Shown: positions 37,216 to 45,899 of the stretch, piece after piece
Position numbering within the stretch: the first letter of the stretch is position 1
How the letters are laid out: each line of letters starts with the position of its first letter
DNA from: Microbacterium saperdae
Lineage (GTDB): Bacteria; Actinomycetota; Actinomycetes; Actinomycetales; Microbacteriaceae
NCBI RefSeq assembly: GCF_006716345.1
Contig: NZ_VFOX01000001.1
Span: 744,001 to 808,000, forward strand
DNA length: 64,000 bases
Direction of reading: 5' to 3'
Notes under the pieces: model-generated
Database searches by the model: none
What the model saw: only the letters and a program-made list of their open reading frames with translations
Told to the model about the DNA's origin: nothing
Position numbers and translations under genes: made by a program

Positions 37216-38856
37216 TCAGGCGGCCAGGGCGTCGGCGTCGAGGATCGTGTAGCTGTATCCCTGCTCCGCGAGGAACCGCTGACGGTTCTGCGCGTAGTCC
37301 TGATCGATCGTGTCGCGGGCGATCAGCGTGTAGAAGCTGGCGGTGTGCCCTGACTGCTTCGGGCGCAGCAGACGGCCGAGACGCTGCGCCTCCTCCTGGC
37401 GGGAACCGAACGAGCCGGATACCTGGATCGCCACGGATGCCTCGGGCAGGTCGATCGAGAAGTTCGCGACCTTCGACACCACCAGCAGCGAGATCTCGCC
37501 CTCGCGGAACTGGCGGTACAGCGCCTCGCGCTCATCCACCGGGGTGGCCCCGGTGATCTGCGGCGCGTTCAACGCCTGCGACAGCGTCTCGAGCTGGTCG
37601 AGGTACTGTCCGATCACCAGGATCCGCTCGTCCGGATGCTTCGCGATGAGCTCCTTGACCGTGTCGATCTTCGCCGGTGCGGATGCCGCGAGCCGGTACC
37701 GCTCGTCGTCCGTCGCGGCGGCGTACTCCAGCCTGTCGTCCGGCGGGAGGTCGACACGTACCTCGTAGCAGGCGGCGGGGGAGATGAACCCCTGTGCCTC
37801 GATCTGCTTCCACGGGGCGTCGAACCGCTTGGGGCCGATCAGGCTGAACACATCGCCTTCCCGTCCGTCCTCGCGCACCAGCGTGGCGGTCAGGCCGATG
37901 CGTCGGCGTGCCTGGAGGTCTGCCGTGAGCTTGAACACGGGTGCCGGGAGGAGGTGCACCTCGTCGTACACGATCAGGCCCCAGTCGAGCGCGTCGAGCA
38001 GGGCGAGGTGGGCGTACTCGCCCTTCCGCTTCGCCGTGAGGATCTGGTAGGTCGCGATCGTGACCGGCTTGACCTCTTTGGCCTGTCCGGAGTACTCGCC
38101 GATCTCCTCGGGCGTCAGGCTCGTGCGCTTGAGGAGCTCGTCGCGCCACTGGCGTGCCGACACGGTGTTCGTCACCAGGATCAGCGTGGTCGTCTTGGTG
38201 GCGGCCATGGCGCCGGCGCCGACGATCGTCTTGCCGGCGCCGCAGGGGAGCACGACCACTCCGGAGCCGTCCTTCGAGAAGGCATCGACGGCGTCCTGCT
38301 GGTAGGGGCGGATGTGCCAGCCGTCTTCGGCGAGGTCGATCTCGTGCGGGGTGCCGGGGGTGTATCCGGCGAGGTCCTCTGCCGGCCAGCCGATCTTGAG
38401 CAGTTCCTGCTTGATCTGCCCGCGTGCCCACGCGTCGACCACGAAGGTCGTCGGCGAGGGGTGGCCGATCAGGAGGGGCTGGATGCGCTTGTTGTTCGCG
38501 ACCTGGGTCAGCACGGCGGGGTCGGAGGAGCGCAGGATCAGCGTCCCCTCGTCGTCGCGTTCGATCACCAGACGGCCGTAGCGGTTCACGGTCTCCCGCA
38601 GGTCGACGGCGACCGACGGAGGGACGGGGAAGCGGGACCAGCGGTCGAGCGTCTCGAGCATGTCTTCGGCGGTGTGGCCGGCGGCGCGGGCGTTCCACAG
38701 TCCCAGACGGGTGATCCGATAGGTGTGGATGTGCTCGGGCGCGCGTTCCAGCTCGGCGAAGATCGCCAGCTCGTGACGAGCGCTCTCCGCATCGGCGTGC
38801 GCGACTTCGAGCAGTACGGTGCGATCGCTCTGGACGATCAGGGGGCCATCAGACAT
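37216..38856 (-). CDS. XPB/Ssl2-type DNA repair helicase
   Basis: 546 residues. An N-terminal helicase-C_3-like region (1-170) is followed by an SF2 core: IRPYQQDAVDAF, Walker A LPCGAGKTIVGAGAM, Walker B LIVYDEVHLLP, motif III GLTATLVREDGREGD. The C-terminal RecA lobe has VVSKVANFSIDLPEA and QEEAQRLGRLLRPK. This is the bacterial XPB family known from mycobacteria. The residues that follow (ASFYTLIARDTIDQDYAQNR) match that group. A role in nucleotide excision or transcription-coupled repair is inferred. It lies downstream of its usual partner gene. Confidence 0.93.
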   Translation of the reverse strand: MSDGPLIVQSDRTVLLEVAHADAESARHELAIFAELERAPEHIHTYRITRLGLWNARAAGHTAEDMLETLDRWSRFPVPPSVAVDLRETVNRYGRLVIERDDEGTLILRSSDPAVLTQVANNKRIQPLLIGHPSPTTFVVDAWARGQIKQELLKIGWPAEDLAGYTPGTPHEIDLAEDGWHIRPYQQDAVDAFSKDGSGVVVLPCGAGKTIVGAGAMAATKTTTLILVTNTVSARQWRDELLKRTSLTPEEIGEYSGQAKEVKPVTIATYQILTAKRKGEYAHLALLDALDWGLIVYDEVHLLPAPVFKLTADLQARRRIGLTATLVREDGREGDVFSLIGPKRFDAPWKQIEAQGFISPAACYEVRVDLPPDDRLEYAAATDDERYRLAASAPAKIDTVKELIAKHPDERILVIGQYLDQLETLSQALNAPQITGATPVDEREALYRQFREGEISLLVVSKVANFSIDLPEASVAIQVSGSFGSRQEEAQRLGRLLRPKQSGHTASFYTLIARDTIDQDYAQNRQRFLAEQGYSYTILDADALAA

Positions 38857-38893
38857 AGCTGTCCAGTTTACCGCGCGCAGAGAGGCGGGGGCG

Positions 38894-40603
38894 CTACGAG
38901 GCGACCACGCTGGCCGCGCGGATGCTCGAGACGGGCAGTGTGCGCTCGACGTCGGCCGCGCGGTCCCGTCCCCGCAGGCGGCCTCCGCCGAGACCGGTCG
39001 CTTCGAGCAGCAGCTCCCGTGTCGAGCCGTCCGGCATTCCGACGGTCACTCGCAGCACCGCTCTGGCGCGCACGGCGGCCTCGAGCTCGCGGTCGAGCCA
39101 CGCCGCATCGGCGTCAGGTCCCTGCTGAGAGCGCAGGCGCTGGATCAAGGGCAGGAGATCGGGCTGCGGCGTCACGGCGGTGCCCGTCGGCGCGGCCGGG
39201 TGCCGCTCGCGGATGAGCGCGGCACCGTCCGAGCCGACGAGTGTGGCCGGGTAGCGGGCGTCGGTGAGAGCCCAGTAGACGGTGTCGCGGCCCACGCGCG
39301 TCGTCAGCGAGTCGACGTGTTTCGTCAATGCCAGAGGGCGGAGTCCCTGATCGATCGCCATCGCCTCGATCAGATGAGGATCGGTGCTCTCGATGCGGGT
39401 GCGTCCGGTCTCGTCGTCGGTGGACACCCGCACCAGTCCGTGCCGCTGCGCGGTCTGGGCGACCAGATAGCTCAGGGGTTGGGGGATGCCGGTGAGAGAG
39501 ATCTCGGCCAGGAAGTCCAGGATCGACTCCGCGCTCTCGCCCGCGCCGAACGCGCGGGCGATCGACTCGGTCGTGAACCGGTACGACGAGGCCTGCGCGG
39601 CCGACTCGCGGGCGGCCATCGTGCGGAGCCGAACGTCGAGCGGGGGCGCGAGAGGTCCCGGTGCGATCGCGGTGAGGTCGTTCTGGAGGAAGATCTTGTC
39701 GACTTCGGCCGGCAGCAGCCGCGCGAGTTCGGTCGCGTCGGCAGACTGTCCGCGCCGTAGAGGGATCGACCAGACCGGCTCCGCGCCGCCCTCGGCGATG
39801 ACGCCGAGCAGAGTCGCAGCCTGCAGCAGTGCGCGGCTGCGCTCCGGCCACGAAGGATCCCATGGATGCGCCTGCGGCCAATCCGCGGGAGAGATCCATC
39901 CGCCGTCCGTCGATCGCACGCCGCGCGGCAGTGCATCCCGGAACGCCGTCGCGAGGACGCTCCAGCGGTCGGGGGCCGAGGAGCGGAGCCAGTCCTCCGC
40001 CGCGGTGCTGGTGCGCAGGCGACGTTCGTCGATGACAGCCAGGCGAGCGTCGACGGCGATCGCGAGGAGCGCGTCGATGACGTCGATCGGGAGACCGCTC
40101 TCGCTCAGCTGGCGCTTCTCGCCGGCGCTGACGCCACCTCCGGCGAGCAGGGCGAACGGGGAGTCCCGCGCGACGAGCAGCAGGTCGGCCAGGATCGACA
40201 CGGTCGTGAAGGCGCGCTCTGCGGCGTGCGCGGCCAGGTCGGCCGGAGCTGTCGGCGCGGAGGTCGTGGTCGTCTCCGGCGGTGCGGTGCGGCCGCTGAG
40301 CGCGGCGATCACGGGCGCCGGGGGAGTGCCGTCCGGACGGAGCAGCGCGAGCGCGGTCAGGGCGGCGCGTTCCTCTCCCGCGTCTTCGCCGGCCGCCGCG
40401 CGCAGCAGAGCCGCCGCCTCGGGCCCCGTGAGCGTGGGAAGCACCTTCGTCAGCGACGCGGGGTCGAGCAGCGTCTCGGCGGCGTCGAAGAAGTCGTGCC
40501 AGCCGACATCCGCACGCACGCGACGTTCCGCGAAGAGGTGCAGAAGCTCTGCATCGCTCGCCGCGGCCAGCCAATCGGCCAGAGGACGTGCGTGCGCGGT
40601 CAT
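38894..40603 (-). CDS. Helicase-associated domain protein, partner of the XPB gene
   Basis: 569 residues, mostly alpha-helical. The middle holds a winged-helix-like segment (YRFTTESIARAFGAGESA). A helicase-associated region follows (ISLTGIPQPLSYLVAQTA, RHGLVRV, STDPHLIEAMAIDQGL), and a beta-rich C-terminus resembles WYL domains (GLGGGRLRGRDRA, ERTLPVSSIRAA). It has no ATPase motifs. The gene pair with XPB is conserved in actinobacteria (recalled), and archaeal XPB likewise has a partner nuclease, Bax1. A physical complex is therefore plausible, but that is inference. Confidence 0.75.
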   Translation of the reverse strand: MTAHARPLADWLAAASDAELLHLFAERRVRADVGWHDFFDAAETLLDPASLTKVLPTLTGPEAAALLRAAAGEDAGEERAALTALALLRPDGTPPAPVIAALSGRTAPPETTTTSAPTAPADLAAHAAERAFTTVSILADLLLVARDSPFALLAGGGVSAGEKRQLSESGLPIDVIDALLAIAVDARLAVIDERRLRTSTAAEDWLRSSAPDRWSVLATAFRDALPRGVRSTDGGWISPADWPQAHPWDPSWPERSRALLQAATLLGVIAEGGAEPVWSIPLRRGQSADATELARLLPAEVDKIFLQNDLTAIAPGPLAPPLDVRLRTMAARESAAQASSYRFTTESIARAFGAGESAESILDFLAEISLTGIPQPLSYLVAQTAQRHGLVRVSTDDETGRTRIESTDPHLIEAMAIDQGLRPLALTKHVDSLTTRVGRDTVYWALTDARYPATLVGSDGAALIRERHPAAPTGTAVTPQPDLLPLIQRLRSQQGPDADAAWLDRELEAAVRARAVLRVTVGMPDGSTRELLLEATGLGGGRLRGRDRAADVERTLPVSSIRAASVVAS

Positions 40604-40613
40604 GCCGAAGTCC

Positions 40614-40889
40614 TCAGGACCGCGATGCCGCGCGCCCTTTTCGGATGAAGCTCATCACCAGGAGCACGATGATCATGATGAATGCCGCCGGCAGACCGTA
40701 GAACGGGATCGCGGCGACCACCGGCCAGACGCCCCCGCCGAACGCGGCCTGGTCCATGCCCAGCGCCGTGCCGATGATGATCGCGAAGAAGCAGATCACG
40801 GATGCGGCGGCGATTCCGAGCGCGCCGAATGCCAGGAAGCGATCCAGGCGCCGGATGGAAAGCTCCGGTTCGGAATTCTGTGCACTCAT
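40614..40889 (-). CDS. Small two-helix membrane protein, unknown function
   Basis: 91 residues with two membrane helices (about 20-42 and 58-82) separated by a Gly/Pro-rich loop and a basic C-terminus. It is not recognised. TAGGGT seven bases before ATG 40889 (40902-40897, minus) suggests a leaderless start. Its end is 10 bp from the start of the helicase-partner gene, so they may be co-transcribed. Confidence 0.6.
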   Translation of the reverse strand: MSAQNSEPELSIRRLDRFLAFGALGIAAASVICFFAIIIGTALGMDQAAFGGGVWPVVAAIPFYGLPAAFIMIIVLLVMSFIRKGRAASRS

Positions 40890-41005
40890 CTCTCTCACCC
40901 TACTCTCACCAGGACCTTCGAGTTCCCCTGTCTCCGACCGGTAGGCTGGAGGTGGACGCGTGTGAGCGCGCCTTCTTTTCCGCACCGACTCAGCGAGGTT
41001 CTCCC

Positions 41006-41386
41006 ATGCCCACCGGCAAGGTCAGGTTCTACGACGAAGACAAAGGCTTCGGCTTCATCGCCAGCGATGACGGCCAGGATGTCTTCCTGCACGCTTCCGC
41101 CATGCCCACCGGCACGGCTGTGAAGGCGGGCGCTCGCGTCGAGTTCGGTGTGGCCGACGGCAAGCGCGGTCTTCAGGCGCTCTCGGTCCGCGTCCTCGAA
41201 GCGCCGCCGAGCCTCGCGAAGGCCAAGCGGAAGTCCGCCGACGACATGGCGATCATCGTCGAGGATCTCGTGAAGCTCCTCGACAGCATCGGCGGGGACC
41301 TGCGGCGTGGCCGCTACCCGTCATCGAGCCACGGCCGCAAGATCGCGGCCGTCCTACGCAAGGTCGCCGATGACCTCGAAGCCTGA
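41006..41386 (+). CDS. Cold-shock domain protein with C-terminal extension
   Basis: 126 residues. Residues 1-66 are a cold-shock OB fold: GKVRFYDEDKGFGFIASDDG contains RNP1 (KGFGFI) and DVFLHASAM contains RNP2. The C-terminal about 60 residues (from KAKRKSADDMAIIVEDLV) are an added helical part found in some actinobacterial members. It binds single-stranded nucleic acid. TAGGCT at 40942-40947 predicts a leader of about 50 bases. It overlaps the DUF3027 gene by 17 bases. Confidence 0.9.
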   Translation: MPTGKVRFYDEDKGFGFIASDDGQDVFLHASAMPTGTAVKAGARVEFGVADGKRGLQALSVRVLEAPPSLAKAKRKSADDMAIIVEDLVKLLDSIGGDLRRGRYPSSSHGRKIAAVLRKVADDLEA

Positions 41387-41969
41387 CGCCGACGCGCGTC
41401 TCCTCGACGCCCATGATCTCGCCCTGCAGGCACTGCGCGAGATCACCCCTGCGGCGACCGTCGGCCCTGCAGCGGGCTATCTGCAGGAAGACGACGGCTC
41501 CGTGTCGTTGCGCTTCGAGAACAGGCTGCCCGGTTACCCCGGCTGGTACTGGACGGTGACCGTCGCGCGCGTCGAGGATGAGGATCCGACCGTGCTCGAG
41601 GTCGAGCTCCTCCCCGGAGACGGCGCACTTCTCGCTCCGGAATGGGTGCCGTGGGTCGAACGTCTCGCCGAGTACCGCTCGCACCAGGCCGAGCTCGCCG
41701 AGCAGGCGGCTGCGGCAGCGGGTGCGGAAGGCGCCTCCGACGACATCGATGCCGACTCCGAGCTCGACGAGGATGACCTCGACGAAGACGACGAGCTGGA
41801 TGAGGATGACGACCACGAGGCCGACATCCTGCATGCCGGTGACCTCGACGGCGTCGACATCGACGAGCTCGACGAGGCGACCGACGACGAGGTGTCCGAC
41901 GAGGAAGAAGAAGACGACGTCGACGCCGACGAGGATGTCGACGCCGACGAGGTCGACGAGGAGGAGTGA
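41370..41969 (+). CDS. DUF3027 protein with long acidic tail
   Basis: 199 residues. The N-terminal about 110 residues form the DUF3027 domain (LENRLPGYPGWYWTVTVA-like FENRLPGYPGWYWTV, LAPEWVPWVERL). The last about 80 residues are nearly all Asp/Glu. The start overlaps the csp gene. Adjacent DUF3027 and serC genes occur in mycobacteria too (recalled). The acidic tail suggests binding to a basic partner, possibly competing with nucleic acid; that is speculation. Confidence 0.85.
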   Translation: MTSKPDADARLLDAHDLALQALREITPAATVGPAAGYLQEDDGSVSLRFENRLPGYPGWYWTVTVARVEDEDPTVLEVELLPGDGALLAPEWVPWVERLAEYRSHQAELAEQAAAAAGAEGASDDIDADSELDEDDLDEDDELDEDDDHEADILHAGDLDGVDIDELDEATDDEVSDEEEEDDVDADEDVDADEVDEEE

Positions 41970-41979
41970 CCCCCGACGC

Positions 41980-43101
<1,122 letters not shown>

Positions 43102-43159
43102 CTAGGGGGCGCGGATGAGACTCGATCACCGGGGCGAGGCCGATGTCCCCGCGGGAATG

Positions 43160-43171
43160 TAGGCTTGCCTA
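43160..43171 (+). promoter_or_regulatory. Inverted repeat at the dtxR promoter, candidate metal box
   Basis: TAGGC-TT-GCCTA with perfect 5-bp arms, overlapping a possible -10 (TAGGCT). It resembles the core of the DtxR/IdeR operator (AGGCTnnCCT) and lies 22 bases before the regulator start, suggesting autoregulation. Confidence 0.4.
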
Positions 43172-43192
43172 AGAACCTCGGAGGGCCTGCAC

Positions 43193-43894
43193 ATGACGGA
43201 TCTGATCGACACCACGGAGATGTACCTCCGCACCATCCTCGAGCTCGAGGAGGAGAACATCGTGCCGCTGCGTGCGCGCATCTCCGAGCGCCTCGGTCAC
43301 TCGGGCCCGACCGTCTCGCAGACCGTCGGCCGCATGGAACGCGACGGGCTCGTCGTCGTCTCCGAGGACCGCACGCTCGAACTCACGGACTCCGGGCGCC
43401 GCAAGGCGGTCAACGTCATGCGCAAGCATCGTCTCGCGGAGCGTCTGCTGTCCGACGTGATCGGACTCGATTGGGCGTTCGTGCACGAAGAGGCCTGCCG
43501 CTGGGAGCACGTCATGAGCGAGCAGGTCGAGCGCCGGCTCGTCGAGCTCCTCGGCCACCCCACGGAATCGCCGTACGGCAACCCGATCCCCGGCCTCGAC
43601 CAGCTCGGCGATCTGCCGGCCCGCACCTTCGACGAGGGCGTGATCGGTCTGGTCCAGAAACTGAATGCCGCCGGCGAGCCGATCGACGGCACCGTGCGTC
43701 GTCTGGCCGAGCCCGCGCAGGTCGACCCCGAGCTCCTCGAGCAGTTGCGTGATGCGGGTGTCGTTCCCGGTGCGCACGGCGACTTCCGCTTCAGCGAGGG
43801 CTATGTCCTCATCCAGATGGACGGCAAGGAAGACGGGCTGGAACTGCCTGTCGAGCTCGCATCCCACATCTTCCTCGTGGGCGATCCGGCCTGA
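43193..43894 (+). CDS. Iron-dependent repressor of the DtxR/IdeR family
   Basis: 233 residues. The N-terminal winged helix has GHSGPTVSQTVGRMERDGLV. The metal-binding dimer domain has Met10, VMRKHRLAERLLSDVIGLDW and EEACRWEHVMSEQVERRL with the Cys and Glu-His ligands seen in DtxR. The C-terminal SH3-like domain runs from about residue 150 to 228. Length and ligands fit IdeR/DtxR (Fe) better than the shorter MntR. GGAGGG precedes ATG 43193. Confidence 0.9.
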   Translation: MTDLIDTTEMYLRTILELEEENIVPLRARISERLGHSGPTVSQTVGRMERDGLVVVSEDRTLELTDSGRRKAVNVMRKHRLAERLLSDVIGLDWAFVHEEACRWEHVMSEQVERRLVELLGHPTESPYGNPIPGLDQLGDLPARTFDEGVIGLVQKLNAAGEPIDGTVRRLAEPAQVDPELLEQLRDAGVVPGAHGDFRFSEGYVLIQMDGKEDGLELPVELASHIFLVGDPA

Positions 43895-43942
43895 TATTCC
43901 GGGGATCCACGCCCCCTCCCCGACGATTGCCAGGTTCACAGG

Positions 43943-44147
43943 GTGACACGATCGTTATCTTCCGGTAGCCTCGGTCAGGTCGTCAGCGAAGAAGCCCGCT
44001 GACGGCGAAACCGCGAAGATTGCCTTTCGGCTCGTCATCTTCACGGCATGAACGCACAAAGTACCCGAGATACATTCGTGCCCCGAGAAGCAGAGTGCCG
44101 ACGAGCCAGCGCTACCCGAAAGCGCACAGGCGCAGGAGGACTAAGTT
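43943..44147 (+). promoter_or_regulatory. Promoter and about 170-base structured leader of the M23 peptidase gene
   Basis: GTGACA (43943-43948) and TAGCCT (43966-43971), 17 bases apart, predict a start near 43978. The leader contains a perfect hairpin CGTCAGCG/CGCTGACG (43981-43988, 43997-44004). It also has a long-range 8-bp pairing GGCTCGTC/GACGAGCC (44029-44036, 44100-44107) closing a 62-base domain, then AGGAGG (44134-44139). I could not match it to a known riboswitch class; the c-di-AMP class often precedes such genes, but its core motifs are absent. Confidence 0.5.
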
Positions 44148-44960
44148 TTGGTCGCAGACATCGAACCGCCCGCGAAGAAATCTGAAGATCGAGTACCCGC
44201 ACGCCGGACAGGCGCGCGAGTCAGCGCTCGAAAGACCGTGAAGCCGCTCCGTTCTGTCGCCATCTTCGGCGCTGTCGGTGCACTCGTCGCCGGCATCGCT
44301 CTGCCCGCCTACGCCGCCACCAAGCCGGCTGAGGCCGCCACCACCGTGCAGCAGCTCGCCGCGGTCGATGCGCAGTCCCTCGTCGTCGCCTCGCAGGCCA
44401 CCGCCGCACCTCTCGCCCGTGGAACGTTCACCGCGACGACGCCGGAGGAGATCGCGAAGAAGAAGGCTGAGGAAGCAGCTGCCGCTCGGGCCGCTGCAGC
44501 TGCGAAGTCCTCCGCTGCGGCATCGAACTTCAGCACCGCGGGCTATGCGCTCGTCTCTCCCGGTTCCGGTGAGGTGCGCTACCCGCTCCCCGGCGGCTCC
44601 TACAGCCAGGGCCGTACCATCGGCGGCGGACACAACGGCGCCGACATGCTCGCGCCGGCGATGACCCCGATCTACGCGGCGGCTGCGGGCGTCGTCCGTG
44701 CCTCTGCGGAGAGCATCGGAGGCTACGGCGTGTGCGTCATGATCGACAGTGTCGTGGGCGGTCAGCGCGTCCAGACCACCTACGGTCACATGACCTACGG
44801 CACGCGTCAGGTGCAGGCGGGGCAGACCGTCGCCGCCGGGCAGCTGATCGGTTTCGTCGGCAGCACCGGCCGTTCCACCGCGAACCACCTCCACTTCGAG
44901 GTCTGGATCAACGGCGGTCTCGTCGAGCCTTACTCCTGGCTCGCTGCCAACGCCGGCTGA
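44148..44960 (+). CDS. Secreted M23-family peptidoglycan endopeptidase
   Basis: 270 residues starting at TTG 44148, supported by AGGAGG eight bases upstream. The N-terminus is basic, followed by a hydrophobic signal (about 37-56) ending near AYA. An Ala/Lys-rich helical linker (about 100-125) leads to the LytM/M23 domain, with Zn ligands in GGHNGADMLAPA and TANHLHFEVWING and the catalytic His in TTYGHM. It hydrolyses peptide cross-links in the cell wall. The long leader suggests post-transcriptional control of this potentially harmful enzyme. Confidence 0.88.
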   Translation: MVADIEPPAKKSEDRVPARRTGARVSARKTVKPLRSVAIFGAVGALVAGIALPAYAATKPAEAATTVQQLAAVDAQSLVVASQATAAPLARGTFTATTPEEIAKKKAEEAAAARAAAAAKSSAAASNFSTAGYALVSPGSGEVRYPLPGGSYSQGRTIGGGHNGADMLAPAMTPIYAAAAGVVRASAESIGGYGVCVMIDSVVGGQRVQTTYGHMTYGTRQVQAGQTVAAGQLIGFVGSTGRSTANHLHFEVWINGGLVEPYSWLAANAG

Positions 44961-45083
44961 GCCACGTGGCCCACGCCGCCATAGGCGGACGCGGACACGC
45001 CCCGAGCGTTCACCGGAAGTTTCGCCCCGCTCTCAGGGGAATGGGTTAGCCTGATCCCGTTGTCGCACAGACGGGAGAGGCTG

Positions 45084-45194
45084 ATGGCGCGAATACCGAA
45101 CATCCGAACCATGGATGGACTCGGTCGTCACGTCCTTCTGCATCGCCCGCAGGGACTGCACGGTACTGCCGTGTGTGAAAGGCGCTGTCTTTAG
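45084..45194 (+). CDS. 36-codon ORF overlapping a terminator, possible leader peptide
   Basis: ATG 45084, three bases after GGGAGAGG, opens 36 codons. The product begins MARIPNIRTMDGLGRHVLLH; the rest includes two cysteines (VCERRCL). The stop codon lies within the loop and 3' arm start of the terminator hairpin. Translation to the end would therefore open that hairpin, which is the geometry of a translation-controlled attenuator. Codon use is less biased than in true genes, so this may be chance. Confidence 0.3.
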   Translation: MARIPNIRTMDGLGRHVLLHRPQGLHGTAVCERRCL

Positions 45195-45205
45195 ACGGCG
45201 CCTTT
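45178..45205 (+). terminator. Intrinsic terminator upstream of the HNH gene
   Basis: A 12-bp stem (AAAGGCGCTGTC, 45178-45189, with 45194-45205, one G-T pair), TTTA loop, followed by a run TTTTCTTG. It is one of the few in the window with a good T-tract. Confidence 0.8.
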
Positions 45206-45293
45206 TCTTGTTCCTGCGAACGCTCTGCCATCTGCGCGACCTCGTGATTCGAGAGTGCCGGGAAGCCGTCCCGGCGGATCGAGAGGATTCCGA

Positions 45294-45791
45294 ATGCGCA
45301 CACTAGTCCTGAATGCCGGATACGAGCCGCTTGCGATCGTGTCGTTCAAGAGAGCCCTCGTGCTCGTGATGAACGACAAAGCGACGGTGATAGAGCGCGT
45401 GGAGGACGACCCCGTCTGGGGGAGCCACGGAGTCTACGACCGGCCGGCGGTCATCATCCTGGCCCGATACGTGCGCGTGCCGAACAGCAGACGGGTTCCG
45501 GTGACGCGGCGCGGTGTTCTCCGACGAGACAACCATCGCTGCGGATACTGCGGCAAGGCCGCGTCGACGATCGACCACGTGCTGCCGCGTTCCCGCGGCG
45601 GGGCGGATTCCTGGGAGAACCTGGTGGCGTGCTGCCTGCGCTGCAACAACGTGAAGAGCGATCGGACTCCGCAGGAGATGCGGTGGGAGCTGCGGTTCAC
45701 GCCGCGGCCGCCGCACGGCACCGCCTGGACCGTGCGCGGTACCGAGCGCAGCGACCCGCGGTGGGAGCCGTATCTGGAGTTGGCGGCGTAA
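45294..45791 (+). CDS. HNH endonuclease domain protein
   Basis: 165 residues. The N-terminal part (MRTLVLNAGYEPLAIVSFKR) is the conserved actinobacterial lead-in. The HNH domain has zinc CxxC pairs and HNH residues in HRCGYCGKAASTIDHVLPRS and ENLVACCLRCNNVKSDRTP. This family is widespread as a stand-alone chromosomal gene; the target DNA is unknown. AGAGGA precedes ATG 45294. Confidence 0.9.
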   Translation: MRTLVLNAGYEPLAIVSFKRALVLVMNDKATVIERVEDDPVWGSHGVYDRPAVIILARYVRVPNSRRVPVTRRGVLRRDNHRCGYCGKAASTIDHVLPRSRGGADSWENLVACCLRCNNVKSDRTPQEMRWELRFTPRPPHGTAWTVRGTERSDPRWEPYLELAA

Positions 45792-45813
45792 ACAGGCGTC
45801 TATCCCCCGGATG

Positions 45814-45887
45814 TGCCCTCGACAGGATTCGAACCTGCGACCTGCCCTTTAGGAGAGGGCTGCTCTATCCTGCTGAGCTACGGGGGC
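45814..45887 (-). tRNA. tRNA-Arg (anticodon CCT)
   Basis: Read on the minus strand: acceptor GCCCCCG, D arm GCTC/GAGC, anticodon stem GCCCT/AGGGC with loop CTCCTAA (anticodon CCT, reads AGG), T arm GCAGG-TTCGAAT-CCTGT, acceptor CGAGGGC, discriminator A. The acceptor stem has one C-A mismatch (fifth pair) and the T stem a closing G-T pair; otherwise it is standard. Confidence 0.92.
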
Positions 45888-45899
45888 GTGCGATCCAGT

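Larger units (their letters stand above)
45047..45210 (+). ncRNA. Probable short transcript (own promoter and terminator) before the HNH gene
   Basis: In the 333-bp gap between the M23 and HNH genes, TAGCCT (45047-45052) could be a -10. A strong stem with T-run (45178-45205) ends transcription about 150 bases later. The transcript carries a ribosome site GGGAGAGG and a 36-codon ORF. It may be a small RNA, a leader/attenuator for the HNH gene or a small-protein mRNA. Bases 44961-45046 show nothing else I can identify. Confidence 0.45.

Noticed and set aside
41370..41969. DUF3027 acidic tail as a frameshift artefact
   Set aside because: The same frame is coding throughout with GC-rich third positions and such tails are typical of the family.
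43978..44147. c-di-AMP (ydaO) riboswitch before the M23 gene
   Set aside because: The conserved GGGGUGAAUC and CCGUCAGCUAAC-like core segments are not present.
44048..44183. A 45-codon ORF (ATG 44048) inside the M23 leader overlapping the TTG start
   Set aside because: No ribosome site, A-rich third positions unlike local genes, and it overlaps the predicted RNA structures.
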